From Pseudomonas sp. Choline-02u-1 (GTDB lineage: Bacteria > Pseudomonadota > Gammaproteobacteria > Pseudomonadales > Pseudomonadaceae): a DNA stretch of 46,552 bases. The notes beneath the pieces are model-generated. The model saw only the letters and a program-made list of their open reading frames with translations, was not told the origin of the DNA and ran no database searches. The stretch is taken from contig NZ_PJBC01000017.1 of NCBI RefSeq assembly GCF_002836515.1, forward strand, positions 1 to 46,552. The letters run 5' to 3'. Of this stretch, positions 1 through 7,482 are shown in pieces (within the stretch, counting starts at the first letter, position 1; the number at the start of each line of letters is the position of its first letter). Position numbers and translations under genes: made by a program.

Positions 1-72
1 TCTTTGAAGATTTCCACGGTATGACCTGTAGGGCTTGAATTTAGCGGGATCTGTTGAATTGTCAGTTGCTGG

Positions 73-90
73 TGTACTGATCAATGTACT
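73..90. repeat. Tandem TGTACT repeats, left end (candidate integrase/excisionase arm sites)
   Basis: TGTACT occurs at 73-78 and 85-90, 12 bp apart (TGTACTGATCAATGTACT), overlapping the stop of the AlpA gene. The same hexamer pair with the same 12-bp spacing recurs beside the integrase at the other end of the window. In the circular phage both would flank attP. Arm-type binding is an inference. Confidence 0.5.
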
Positions 91-293
91 GATTGGTCGT
101 TGCTGGGGTTCAAATCGAGCATCCACTGCGAGATAGCAGACTGACGCCAGGCGACCGAGTTGGGGCCTATTCTAACCTGTTTCGGGAAGGTGCCCTCCCT
201 GATCCGGCGATAAACCGTGTTACGGCCAAGACCGGTTGTGTGAAGCACCTCGTCGAGGCGCAGGAAACGATCGATGTTTTCTGTCGCTGCCAT
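81..293 (-). CDS. AlpA-family excisionase / HTH regulator
   Basis: A 70-residue AlpA/MerR-like winged HTH protein. Residues 9-35 (RFLRLDEVLHTTGLGRNTVY) form the typical AlpA recognition segment, followed by 'REGTFPKQVRIGPNSVAWRQSAI', the usual AlpA wing. The ATG at 293 is preferred over a longer in-frame start at 398 because AGGAG lies 6 nt upstream (300-304). In phages of this type AlpA proteins act as directionality factors or activate the integrase. It is the last gene of the leftward early operon; in the excised circle it would lie just across attP from the integrase, matching a xis role. Family sure, excisionase role inferred. Confidence 0.85.
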   Translation of the reverse strand: MAATENIDRFLRLDEVLHTTGLGRNTVYRRIREGTFPKQVRIGPNSVAWRQSAISQWMLDLNPSNDQSVH

Positions 294-363
294 TTGAAAC
301 TCCTCGCCGATTTCGGCTTGGCTTGAATTTATGCCGCGCGTGGCGGCAGAAGGTGGTGATGGG

Positions 364-861
364 TTATGCGCCGGCCTTGGCCAGAACTGCGTCGGCAACC
401 TTCATGGCAGCCTGCGCATCGTTGACGTAGGCGGGGTCGAACCCGCCTGCCAGGTGAATGGTGGCTTGGCAGGCGCGCAGGTTCTCGCGGGTGAGCTTCA
501 GTGCCGCGACCAGGTCTTCGTGCAACTCGCGCTCTTCCCGACCGATTTCCCAGAATCGCGTTGCCCAGTGAGAGGATGGCGGCGGGTTGCTGTTCTGCGC
601 GCCGAGAGCCAGCGCTCCGACGACAACATCAAGCAAGTCACGCTTGTAGGCGTTGTCGCCGTCGATGCTCAGCCCGTTTCGGCGCAGCGCGTCCAGGGCA
701 TTGTTCAGGTTCGACTCGGGCGACGGCAGCACGAGGTCGAAGTCTTTCTTGCCGGGACGGCAGGCCACCACCAGCAGCTCGCAATCAAGCGGCAGGTGCT
801 GAGCCATATCCGAGATGGCTTCGATAGCAGCGTCGCGGAATGCATTCTTTTCTTCGGACAT
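364..861 (-). CDS. Hypothetical phage protein (165 aa)
   Basis: Not recognised. A 165-residue acidic soluble protein with no signal peptide or membrane segment. Start ATG at 861 has GAGG 7 nt upstream; the upstream in-frame ATG at 885 has no good ribosome site. It begins MSEEKN, resembling the start of the hypothetical protein at 2102-2686 (MSEEKV), probably coincidence or a shared leader. Member of the leftward early operon between the AlpA gene and the methyltransferase. Function unknown. Confidence 0.7.
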   Translation of the reverse strand: MSEEKNAFRDAAIEAISDMAQHLPLDCELLVVACRPGKKDFDLVLPSPESNLNNALDALRRNGLSIDGDNAYKRDLLDVVVGALALGAQNSNPPPSSHWATRFWEIGREERELHEDLVAALKLTRENLRACQATIHLAGGFDPAYVNDAQAAMKVADAVLAKAGA

Positions 862-912
862 AGGGATACCTCGCCCGCCGTACACCGGCAGGCTGTTGAG
901 TTGGGGGAGGGG

Positions 913-2028
913 TTAGGCTGTTGCGGCGTCGTGAAAAACGTCCATCTGCGCTGCGCCGTCGAGCCAGGCGGCGTCGATTCGGCGCCGAGCCATTGCGGCG
1001 TATTCTGGATTCAGCTCGCAGATGATAGAACGCCGACCTTCCTGCATCGACACCAGCGAAGTGGTACCGGCGCCGCCGAACGGGTCCAGCACCACACCTC
1101 CGCGCGGGGCTCCGGCGAGAACACAGGGGCGGATTAGATCGGGCGGGAATGTAGCAAAGTGGGCGCCCTTGAAACTGTGTGTGGCCACAGTCCAGACGCT
1201 GCGCTTATTTCGCTCCGTCGGCATGATCGCGAGTGCTGAATTCATCGAGTCGTTATCCTTGACCCGTCCCCGCTGGCGCTCCTCGGCATCGCTTCCATGA
1301 CCCCAACCAACACCGTTGGTCTTCCGCGTAGTTGCTTTCATGTTGCCGTTGCTCTTCGCGCCACCGTTTGCCCGCTCGCTGCCGATCTGAGCCTGAACAT
1401 CTTGCGACAGCCGGGCATGGGTGTTCGGCGAACACGGCTCAAGGATTGCCGCTTGGTCGAAGTAATATTTTTTCGACTTGCTGAGAAGGAACACATATTC
1501 GTGCGATTTGGTGCAGCGGTCGCGTACGCTCTCCGGCATCGGGTTTGGTTTGTTCCAGATGATGTCCTGTCGCAGGTACCAGCCGTCATCCTGCAGGGCG
1601 AATGCCAAGCGCCAAGGCATACCCATCATGTCCTTCGACTTCATGCCCATCTCCCGGCCGCGCACGCCGGTACCGGATTTGAAGCGCGGATGCTCGTTGA
1701 TTTGGCGGGCCGAGGTGACGCTGCGGCCAGACATCTGGCCGTCACCTTGAGGTCTGCCTTGGGCGCCCCAGCTGCCGGCATAGCTGTCGCCCATATTCAC
1801 CCAGGCCGTGCCGTCGTCGCGAAGTACTCGACGCACTTCGCGGAATACCTCGACCAGGCGAGCGATGAACTCGCCCGGTGTTTCCTCCAAACCTATCTGC
1901 CCTTCCACGCCGTAATCGCGCAGGCCGAAGTAGGGCGGGCTGGTAACGCAGGTATGAGCTGATTTGTCCGGCAGCGTCCGCATCATGTCGATGCAGTCAC
2001 CGACCAAAATACGGTGTTGTTCGCTCAT
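913..2028 (-). CDS. Orphan DNA methyltransferase (beta-class N4-C/N6-A)
   Basis: A 371-residue DNA methyltransferase of the N6_N4_Mtase family. The catalytic motif IV TSPPY is at residues 29-33 and the AdoMet-binding motif I (DPFGGAGTT) near 315-323. This order, catalytic motif first, is that of the beta class, which makes N4-methylcytosine or N6-methyladenine; SPPY is common in the N4-cytosine enzymes but does not settle it. A target-recognition region lies between the motifs. ATG at 2028 is chosen over 2094 because GGTGA precedes it closely. No restriction endonuclease gene is adjacent, so it likely protects phage DNA from host restriction or modulates expression. Leftward early operon. Confidence 0.9.
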   Translation of the reverse strand: MSEQHRILVGDCIDMMRTLPDKSAHTCVTSPPYFGLRDYGVEGQIGLEETPGEFIARLVEVFREVRRVLRDDGTAWVNMGDSYAGSWGAQGRPQGDGQMSGRSVTSARQINEHPRFKSGTGVRGREMGMKSKDMMGMPWRLAFALQDDGWYLRQDIIWNKPNPMPESVRDRCTKSHEYVFLLSKSKKYYFDQAAILEPCSPNTHARLSQDVQAQIGSERANGGAKSNGNMKATTRKTNGVGWGHGSDAEERQRGRVKDNDSMNSALAIMPTERNKRSVWTVATHSFKGAHFATFPPDLIRPCVLAGAPRGGVVLDPFGGAGTTSLVSMQEGRRSIICELNPEYAAMARRRIDAAWLDGAAQMDVFHDAATA

Positions 2029-2101
2029 CCGATCACCGCCTTTATGGTCAGTACCAATGGAAGCCAGAAGAAGAGGGTGCAGCCGAGTAAGCACTTGGTG
2101 A

Positions 2102-2686
2102 TCATGGTGCGGATCTCGCAGCTGTGACCTCGTCGATGAGCGATTGCGGAAGGCGTGCCGCGAACTTGCCCTCCGACCACGACAGCGGTTCGGACTGACG
2201 GATCATCTCGTTCAACAGTTCGAACGCCGCGACAAGCTGCTGATCTCGGATTTCGCCATCCTCGGGAAGGTCGTCAACAAATATGTCGGACGGGTCTAGT
2301 TCGCGCGGCATGTTCGGCTCGCAGATGCAGAGCTTTTGGTCTGCCAGATCAATATCGCTGTCGATCAGGTAATCACGCAGGCTGTCTTCGTCGAAAAAAT
2401 ATTCTTCATCATCGAAAATGACCAGCGGCTCGCCTGCCCAATCCTTGATCGGCATCGATGCAAACTTCGCCAGACGACTTTCTTCGTAGCACTGGCGGCA
2501 GTAGCTCCGGATCTCGTGGATTGGATGATCTGGATTCTTCTCGCACCGGCGGTGAGTGGCGCCGCACCAGCGAGCCATGTGTTCATCGTTGCCCCAGAAG
2601 CGGCCATCGGCTGCGACCCAGCCAGTGAGGGTCTGAATGCTGGCGGCTTCGGGGGATTCGTACATCACGACTTTTTCTTCAGACAT
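2102..2686 (-). CDS. Hypothetical protein with Cys/His cluster (194 aa)
   Basis: Not recognised. The N-terminal third carries a Cys/His-rich stretch (CGATHRRCEKNP then YCRQCYEE) that could bind zinc; the middle is very acidic (DDEEYFFDEDS). ATG at 2686 has AAGGA 7 nt upstream; the frame is open to 2821 but without a better start. It is leftward, upstream of the methyltransferase, and diverges from the rightward small gene at 2815. Function unknown; the acidic character could suggest a DNA mimic, but nothing specific supports that. Confidence 0.65.
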   Translation of the reverse strand: MSEEKVVMYESPEAASIQTLTGWVAADGRFWGNDEHMARWCGATHRRCEKNPDHPIHEIRSYCRQCYEESRLAKFASMPIKDWAGEPLVIFDDEEYFFDEDSLRDYLIDSDIDLADQKLCICEPNMPRELDPSDIFVDDLPEDGEIRDQQLVAAFELLNEMIRQSEPLSWSEGKFAARLPQSLIDEVTAARSAP

Positions 2687-2814
2687 GACTTCGTCCTTGC
2701 CGCTATAGCGGCTGACTTTGAAGGGGGAGGGAGTGGCCTTTTGCCTCAATAGTGCAATCGACCGGGATAGTTGAAACTGATAGTTCTGCTCAGGGCAGCC
2801 CACAGGAGAGGGAC

Positions 2815-3057
2815 ATGTCACACAGTCTGGATACGCCTATCGCCCACGAATATCGAGGGCATGAAGTGATCATCAAATTCGACTGGGACAAGCCCAACGA
2901 CGAAGCCCCTGTGGGTGCTCATGTCATTGAGGCTAGTGAAGTTCCAGGTTTTGCCAACACTGTTGCAGATCTCTCTGGCCCGTGGGAGGACTATCAAAGC
3001 GCGCTGGCGGAGGCGCTGGCCACTGCTGAGCGATGGGTCGACAGTCAGTTGCCTTGA
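2815..3057 (+). CDS. Small hypothetical protein on the opposite strand (80 aa)
   Basis: An 80-residue protein in the otherwise leftward arm, transcribed rightward. ATG 2815 follows GGAGAGGGAC, a strong ribosome site. The sequence has a hydrophilic beta-rich start (HEYRGHEVIIKFDWDK) and a helical C-terminus ending TAERWVDSQLP. It ends 1 bp before the end of the convergent gene 3059-3703. Independent orientation suggests a small moron-type gene with its own promoter in 2687-2814, though no convincing -35/-10 pair was seen there. Function unknown. Confidence 0.6.
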   Translation: MSHSLDTPIAHEYRGHEVIIKFDWDKPNDEAPVGAHVIEASEVPGFANTVADLSGPWEDYQSALAEALATAERWVDSQLP

Positions 3058-3058
3058 T

Positions 3059-3703
3059 TCAAGCTGCTAGCTGCTCCAGCGGTTGTTGACGCAGCGCAGC
3101 CTGTACTGCCTCAACCACCCGGCGCAGGTAGTTGAATTCGTGATTCTCCTCGACCGCCTTGTCGCCAACCGGGTAGTGCCACTCATCGCCAAACAGTTCA
3201 GTCAGCAGCCTGTCGTGATGCCAGCACTCGTTTGGCGACTCCACGCTTCGCAGAACGTCGATGTCATGCCAGAGCTCACGCGCCTCATCCTTGCTCAGCT
3301 CATCCAGCTCCCAGTCATGTCGGCCGGTCTTTTGCCGTCGGCGCTGGACGATGCATTTTTTCGCGAAGGTGTGAAGGGCATTCCCGCTGAACCGCGTGCT
3401 GCTGATACCGCGATCGAGGCAGTTCAGGACGTAGTGCCAATCACAGTCGGCCACGAACTCGGCCACCGTGCGTGGACCCATGCCGCCCCAGTAGGCGCTC
3501 CAGCTGTTGTCCCAGCAATTGACCGTGATCTTGCCCTGGGCGGTCTGATAGCTCGGGTCGGATTCAGTAGGGCAGTCGCGGCGGCCGAAGTCCTCAAGGA
3601 ACACGGTAATCGCGTCGAGACGCGGCGCGCCGGTGATCACCAGCTTGGTCACAGTTGAGCGCTCAACCTTCAGCGGCTCGGCCGGTTTGTTTTCTGTGGG
3701 CAT
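3059..3703 (-). CDS. Hypothetical phage protein (214 aa), with possible upstream fusion start at 3811
   Basis: Not recognised as a characterised family. The conserved-looking core is WSAYWGGMGPRTVAEFV and a later Trp/His-rich part (ELWHDIDVL, ECWHHDRLL). ATG at 3703 has AGGA 6 nt upstream. The frame stays open to an ATG at 3811 with its own GGAG 5 nt upstream, which would add residues reading MDITYGSVCSGIE, the classic N-terminus of phage C5-cytosine methyltransferases. That part is best read as a deletion relic fused in frame (see findings). Either start could be used. Confidence 0.65.
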   Translation of the reverse strand: MPTENKPAEPLKVERSTVTKLVITGAPRLDAITVFLEDFGRRDCPTESDPSYQTAQGKITVNCWDNSWSAYWGGMGPRTVAEFVADCDWHYVLNCLDRGISSTRFSGNALHTFAKKCIVQRRRQKTGRHDWELDELSKDEARELWHDIDVLRSVESPNECWHHDRLLTELFGDEWHYPVGDKAVEENHEFNYLRRVVEAVQAALRQQPLEQLAA

Positions 3704-3811
3704 GGGGCTTCCTATGCCGGGGCATGCCCGGGCGGTGGAGGGTGGGTTCAGAGTTGTTTGAGAATGCGACGGCTCGATGCCGGAGCAGACCGAGCCGTAA
3801 GTAATATCCAT
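3704..3811 (-). pseudogene. Relic of the 5' end of a C5-cytosine DNA methyltransferase gene
   Basis: The minus strand from 3811 reads MDITYGSVCSGIE, matching the usual start of Dcm-type enzymes, where motif I is 'SVCSGIEAA' in phage members. After these 13 codons similarity stops. A Shine-Dalgarno GGAGTAACC is still placed before the ATG. The rest of a ~400-residue enzyme is absent from the window. Recognition is from memory of family N-termini. Confidence 0.5.
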
Positions 3812-3835
3812 GGTTACTCCCGTCACGCTCCGCTA

Positions 3836-3866
3836 TTCATGAACGGATGCATTTAGTGTGATAATG
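3836..3866 (+). promoter_or_regulatory. Candidate extended -10 promoter of the AbiC-like gene
   Basis: TGTGATAAT at 3857-3865 fits an extended -10 (TGnTATAAT). The -35 region (TTCATG) is poor. The segment is AT-rich compared with its flanks and sits just ahead of the AbiC-like start. Confidence 0.35.
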
Positions 3867-3898
3867 GTTTGAATATTTTCGGGGTCGAGCAGGGAAAA

Positions 3899-4726
3899 AT
3901 GGATAAAGCCAGCCGGTTGTGGAGAAGTTTCAAAATTTTTCTGGAAAACAATGTTTTGATATTGGCAGTATCAATTTGCATATTATTGATTTTATCGGTT
4001 TCGGTTAATTATTTTTCTAGCTTCCCATCTGTACGCTCTACAGATCAAGCCATTTGGGGGCAGTTCGGCGACTATTTTGGTGGTGTGTTAAATCCTTTAT
4101 TATCTTTTTTTGCTCTAGTAGGGCTAATGGTTACACTGCGCTCGCAGCAAGCTGAAAGTAAAAAATCCGAAAAGCGTCATGAGGAGGCGCTTTTTGATGC
4201 GCGTTTGTTTCAGCTGCTTACATTGAGCCACAGCGCAGTTTCGTCAGTTAAAATTCTGGGCGTCAGTGCGGGACATGAAAAAGACACCTACGATGGGCAT
4301 CGTGCCATGGCGTATGCGCTGAATAGCCTTCAAGAAGAATACTTATACAAAGCTGAGCGTGGGCAGGGTTCGGATATGTATCGCCGGCTACTTCCTCAAT
4401 TTGAACGATGGAAACGAATCTATTGGCCTGCAGTAGCCAGTTATATAGAGTCAATGTTGTATTTGATTCAGTATGCGATTGAGAATTCAAAGGGTCAGCG
4501 GAATATGGAGTTCGCCCTGCGTGCGGTGTTTGCCCAAATGTCTTCCTCTGAAAAGCTACTCATCTTTTATGTGATGATTTTTTCGAAACAATATAAAATT
4601 ATGATTGCGAATGTATTGCATGCTGAATATCTCGCGGGTGCCGCTGATGACGACCTGAAACCATATAGGCAAGATTTACTACATAGCGCTATTTTGGAGC
4701 GCTTGGCTACATCAGATCTAAGGTAG
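3899..4726 (+). CDS. Putative phage abortive infection protein (putAbiC family), membrane-anchored
   Basis: A 275-residue protein of the putAbiC type. Two membrane helices at about residues 18-37 and 62-80 flank a conserved block WGQFGDYFGGVLNPLLSF (53-70), the hallmark of this family; a charged cytoplasmic domain with predicted coiled-coil start (residues 84-100) follows. These proteins are thought to stop infection by competing phages, by an unknown mechanism. ATG 3899 has AGGG 4 nt upstream; a TTG start at 3869 is less likely. The gene is strikingly AT-rich, points against the surrounding operon and has its own likely promoter: a lysogenic-conversion cargo gene gained by transfer. It ends 20 bp inside the convergent gene 4707-5084. 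Confidence 0.85.
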   Translation: MDKASRLWRSFKIFLENNVLILAVSICILLILSVSVNYFSSFPSVRSTDQAIWGQFGDYFGGVLNPLLSFFALVGLMVTLRSQQAESKKSEKRHEEALFDARLFQLLTLSHSAVSSVKILGVSAGHEKDTYDGHRAMAYALNSLQEEYLYKAERGQGSDMYRRLLPQFERWKRIYWPAVASYIESMLYLIQYAIENSKGQRNMEFALRAVFAQMSSSEKLLIFYVMIFSKQYKIMIANVLHAEYLAGAADDDLKPYRQDLLHSAILERLATSDLR

Positions 4727-5084
4727 TCGGCCGTTGCAGCTGTAATATTTCGTCGCCTGGGTCTTTTTCAATCTCGGCCAAGCTCTTTAATCGAAATGCC
4801 TCCGACACCTTTTCGGTAATGACAAAAGGTGTCGTGACACAGCGAAGCATCTTGGTCTGAGTATCGAAGTCTGCCGCGATAAGGTTCATCAGCAGCAGCT
4901 GGTAAACCTCCTGCTGGTTGTTGATGCCGTGGGCTGCCATGACCCGCTTGAGGTCTGGCTTGAACACGCCGGCCACTTCAACCGTAAACTTCTCGACGCC
5001 CAATGCAGCGTCCTTTGCTGCTGCCTTCTCGCGCTTTTTCTTTTGCTTGATCGCTTCCTTCGTCGGCTCCTGTACTTCGGCCAT
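4707..5084 (-). CDS. Hypothetical protein with basic N-terminus (125 aa)
   Basis: Not recognised. Residues 9-27 are Lys-rich and helical (KEAIKQKKKREKAAAKDAA), followed by a mixed domain (FTVEVAGVFKPDLKRVMAAH) that resembles small nucleic-acid-associated phage proteins. ATG 5084 follows GAGGTGGGCC. It lies in the recombination part of the leftward operon and overlaps the 3' end of the AbiC-like gene by 20 bp, tail to tail. Function unknown. Confidence 0.7.
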   Translation of the reverse strand: MAEVQEPTKEAIKQKKKREKAAAKDAALGVEKFTVEVAGVFKPDLKRVMAAHGINNQQEVYQLLLMNLIAADFDTQTKMLRCVTTPFVITEKVSEAFRLKSLAEIEKDPGDEILQLQRPTTLDLM

Positions 5085-5159
5085 GGCCCACCTCTTCAAT
5101 TCCGCTGGCCGGCAAGTCCAGCCAGGTCTGTCGTTTGCGTTGCTGGGTGCGAAAACGTC

Positions 5160-5624
5160 TCACGCTGCGACCTTCACCTGATGCCAGGCGCCGGCGGAGT
5201 AGAACAGCTTCGCGGCTTGGGCTTCGTCCATCGAGATCTCGTCGGGAATGGCGATCCAGCCCGATGCGACCAGATGGTTCGGGTTCGCGCTGTTGCGCAG
5301 CTCCAGGTAGTAATGCTCGATGGCATCGGTCAGGCGCTCGACCTTGTAGATGCCCTCGGGCGAGATCTCGACCGACTTGATGTACTCGGCGCCGCGCTCG
5401 TCTCGACACATAGCGGCGATGTAGATCGTCCAGCGGTAGGAGAAGTCGAAGATCGCGTTGGCGATCGCCAGACTGCGGATCTGCCGGCAGCTCTTCCAGT
5501 TCGCCATGATCTGGCTTCCGCTGGGATCAATGTTTACGACCGCGACGTGGTTGGTTCGCAGCAGCGCCCGGCAACTGCGTTCAGCCCGGGCGAAACCGTT
5601 GTTGGGTTTGCGTTTCGACTTCAT
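5160..5624 (-). CDS. Hypothetical phage protein (154 aa)
   Basis: Not recognised. A 154-residue protein with a basic start (MKSKRKPNNGFARAER) and a conserved-looking middle (FDFSYRWTIYIAAMCRDERG). The ATG at 5624 overlaps the stop of the previous gene (ATGA), implying translational coupling. Located directly downstream of the exonuclease gene and a small linker gene, so a role in recombination or DNA processing is possible but unproven. Confidence 0.75.
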   Translation of the reverse strand: MKSKRKPNNGFARAERSCRALLRTNHVAVVNIDPSGSQIMANWKSCRQIRSLAIANAIFDFSYRWTIYIAAMCRDERGAEYIKSVEISPEGIYKVERLTDAIEHYYLELRNSANPNHLVASGWIAIPDEISMDEAQAAKLFYSAGAWHQVKVAA

Positions 5625-5863
5625 AGCGAGTCCGCCATTTTGCGCAGCGCCTTGCGTTCGGCCGCCGATATCGGCTTCGGCCGCCGCTTGAGGACCGTTT
5701 CAGGGTCTATTTTCTTCGAGCGGGGCGGTGGCAGCGGATTGCGCGGCGGGCTTTTCAGTTGGTCGATCTGCCCGCCGGAGGCCAGGTACTGTGCAATTCG
5801 TTCAGCGATCGATTCGGCGTCCGGTCGGTGCTGCTCGACGAGGTTGAGGTGGTTGCTGATCAT
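5621..5863 (-). CDS. Small hypothetical protein (80 aa)
   Basis: Not recognised. N-terminal helix (residues 1-35), a Pro-rich linker (SPPRNPLPPPRSKK) and a basic C-terminal helix (AAERKALRKMADSL). Both ends overlap the neighbours by 4 bp (ATGA), so it is translationally coupled between the YqaJ exonuclease and the 154-residue protein. Could be a small partner of the recombination proteins; this is by position only. Confidence 0.7.
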   Translation of the reverse strand: MISNHLNLVEQHRPDAESIAERIAQYLASGGQIDQLKSPPRNPLPPPRSKKIDPETVLKRRPKPISAAERKALRKMADSL

Positions 5864-7482
5864 GCTGCCACCTTTACCAGCCTCACGCCGGCCATGCTGA
5901 ATTTGTTGCCCTGATCGGCGACCAGCGCGTCGAGGTTTTCCCAGTTCACGGTCAGCACCGAGATTGGCGCTTGGCCGTAAGCAACCGCTTTGATCAGCTC
6001 TTCCAGATCAAACACTTCGGCCTGCAGGTTCGTCGGCGCCGCAGTTGTGGTCGTTGGCTTCGAGGCAGACTGAACAGGCGAGGCTGCTTTTACCGGTGCT
6101 GGACTGGCGACTGGTGCAGGCTCAACAGGGGCCTTGGCTTTCGCCTCAGCTTCGATCCGTTGCAGCTCCTGTTGCCGGATCTGCTCGCGCTGCGCCTCGG
6201 CTTTCTCCTCCTCGGCTTTCTGGTGCTCAGAGATTCGCACCTTGATCAGCGCGACCAAGTCATCGTTGGCCTTCAGAACAAGCTGTTGGATGTCGTTGAA
6301 CAAGAATGCATGGTCGGGCGCGAGCTCGGCCAGGCTGGTCAGATTCAAGCGAATGGCATCTGCCGACTGGCTCGCGGCGATTTTTGCTCGAGCCAGCTCG
6401 GTGTCAACGGCATCCTGCAAACTGGTGATCGTGCGCTTGTTCTTCATCGCGCCGGCGAAGTCGGAAGTAACCGCTGGCAGCGTTACCCGGCCCAGTGTTT
6501 TATTGATGGCCGCGACGTGATCCGCCAGCGCCTGCTCAGCCTTCTGCTTGATGTTGGTCTTCACCAGCAGCTCTTGAGCCTTCACAAGCTTGTCGACCTT
6601 CAAGCGCGTCTCGCGAGCATGTGCGCTGATTCGATCAAGAGACGAGAAAAGCTCGTCAATGCTTTGGGTTTGGGAGAGCGCTTGTTTCTTCGCTACCGCG
6701 ACCGCTTCTTCGACATCGCCGCACCACTTGACCGCTTTCTTGGCATCGGCAAAGTCTTGGTCGGTCTGCAGGGTCGTTTTCACAGAGTCGATGACAGCGA
6801 GAGCCGAATCCTCAAACACCTTGAGGTTGCTCGCGGTGACCATGCCGGTCAGTTCGATGCGTAGCGCTGGCAGCTCGTCCGGGGCCTTGCCCACGACAAT
6901 CGACGGCGTCTCGGCCATTTCGAAGCTGGCCAGGTCGGCCTCGAACTGTTTCCAGCCTTCGACCAACTGCGCGGCGCGGCCGGCGACAGGTCGGTATTCC
7001 ATATGCACGAAGTTTTCGGCGGTGCCGTCGGAGCAAACGAAAATCACGCGCTCGGCGCCGCTCACCAGCAATTGCTGCTCAAGCTGCCAGTAGTAATGCG
7101 GATCCAGCTCGCCGGCCTTCACCTGGGCGACCAGTGATTCGTTCCAAAGCTTGTGCTCGAAGAGGGTCTCGCCCAGCATCGTCGCGCCGTCCATGGAGGC
7201 GAGCAGATTGCCGTCGGTGCCAACGACTGGATACAGCTCCTCGCCGATCATGACTTCAACCAGCGGCCGGGCGAGCGCTTCAGTTGCGTGGCCTTTGTCG
7301 AAGATGTACTGCTGCGCCTGAGTGACCTCCGGCGCAATGCCGGTTTTCTTCATGGTCAGCAGGTCGGTGCGGGTCTGGTACTTCGAAGCGCCCATCATTG
7401 CGGGCGCCTCGGAGGCGGTGAAGTGCTGAGCGCGCAATGCGTGCCACTCGGCGGAGCCTTGAGCTACGTTGTGAATTTTCAT
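5860..7482 (-). CDS. YqaJ-like phage exonuclease (lambda Exo superfamily)
   Basis: A 540-residue protein whose first ~190 residues are a YqaJ viral recombinase nuclease domain: S24..A..MG.S, GHATE (64-68), D98 in SMDG, and E109-x-K111 in EHK make the PD-(D/E)XK catalytic set. It would degrade one strand of double-stranded ends to give 3' overhangs for the Bet protein encoded just upstream. The rest is unusual: ~350 residues of helical/coiled sequence ending in an Ala/Pro-rich linker (about 450-490) and a small C-terminal domain. YqaJ nucleases are usually 200-330 residues, so this is a long form. ATG overlaps the stop of bet by 4 bp. Confidence 0.9.
   Translation of the reverse strand: MKIHNVAQGSAEWHALRAQHFTASEAPAMMGASKYQTRTDLLTMKKTGIAPEVTQAQQYIFDKGHATEALARPLVEVMIGEELYPVVGTDGNLLASMDGATMLGETLFEHKLWNESLVAQVKAGELDPHYYWQLEQQLLVSGAERVIFVCSDGTAENFVHMEYRPVAGRAAQLVEGWKQFEADLASFEMAETPSIVVGKAPDELPALRIELTGMVTASNLKVFEDSALAVIDSVKTTLQTDQDFADAKKAVKWCGDVEEAVAVAKKQALSQTQSIDELFSSLDRISAHARETRLKVDKLVKAQELLVKTNIKQKAEQALADHVAAINKTLGRVTLPAVTSDFAGAMKNKRTITSLQDAVDTELARAKIAASQSADAIRLNLTSLAELAPDHAFLFNDIQQLVLKANDDLVALIKVRISEHQKAEEEKAEAQREQIRQQELQRIEAEAKAKAPVEPAPVASPAPVKAASPVQSASKPTTTTAAPTNLQAEVFDLEELIKAVAYGQAPISVLTVNWENLDALVADQGNKFSMAGVRLVKVAA

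Noticed and set aside
3869..3898. TTG start at 3,869 for the AbiC-like gene
   Set aside because: ATG 3,899 has AGGG at a good distance, and the extra ten residues are not membrane or family sequence.
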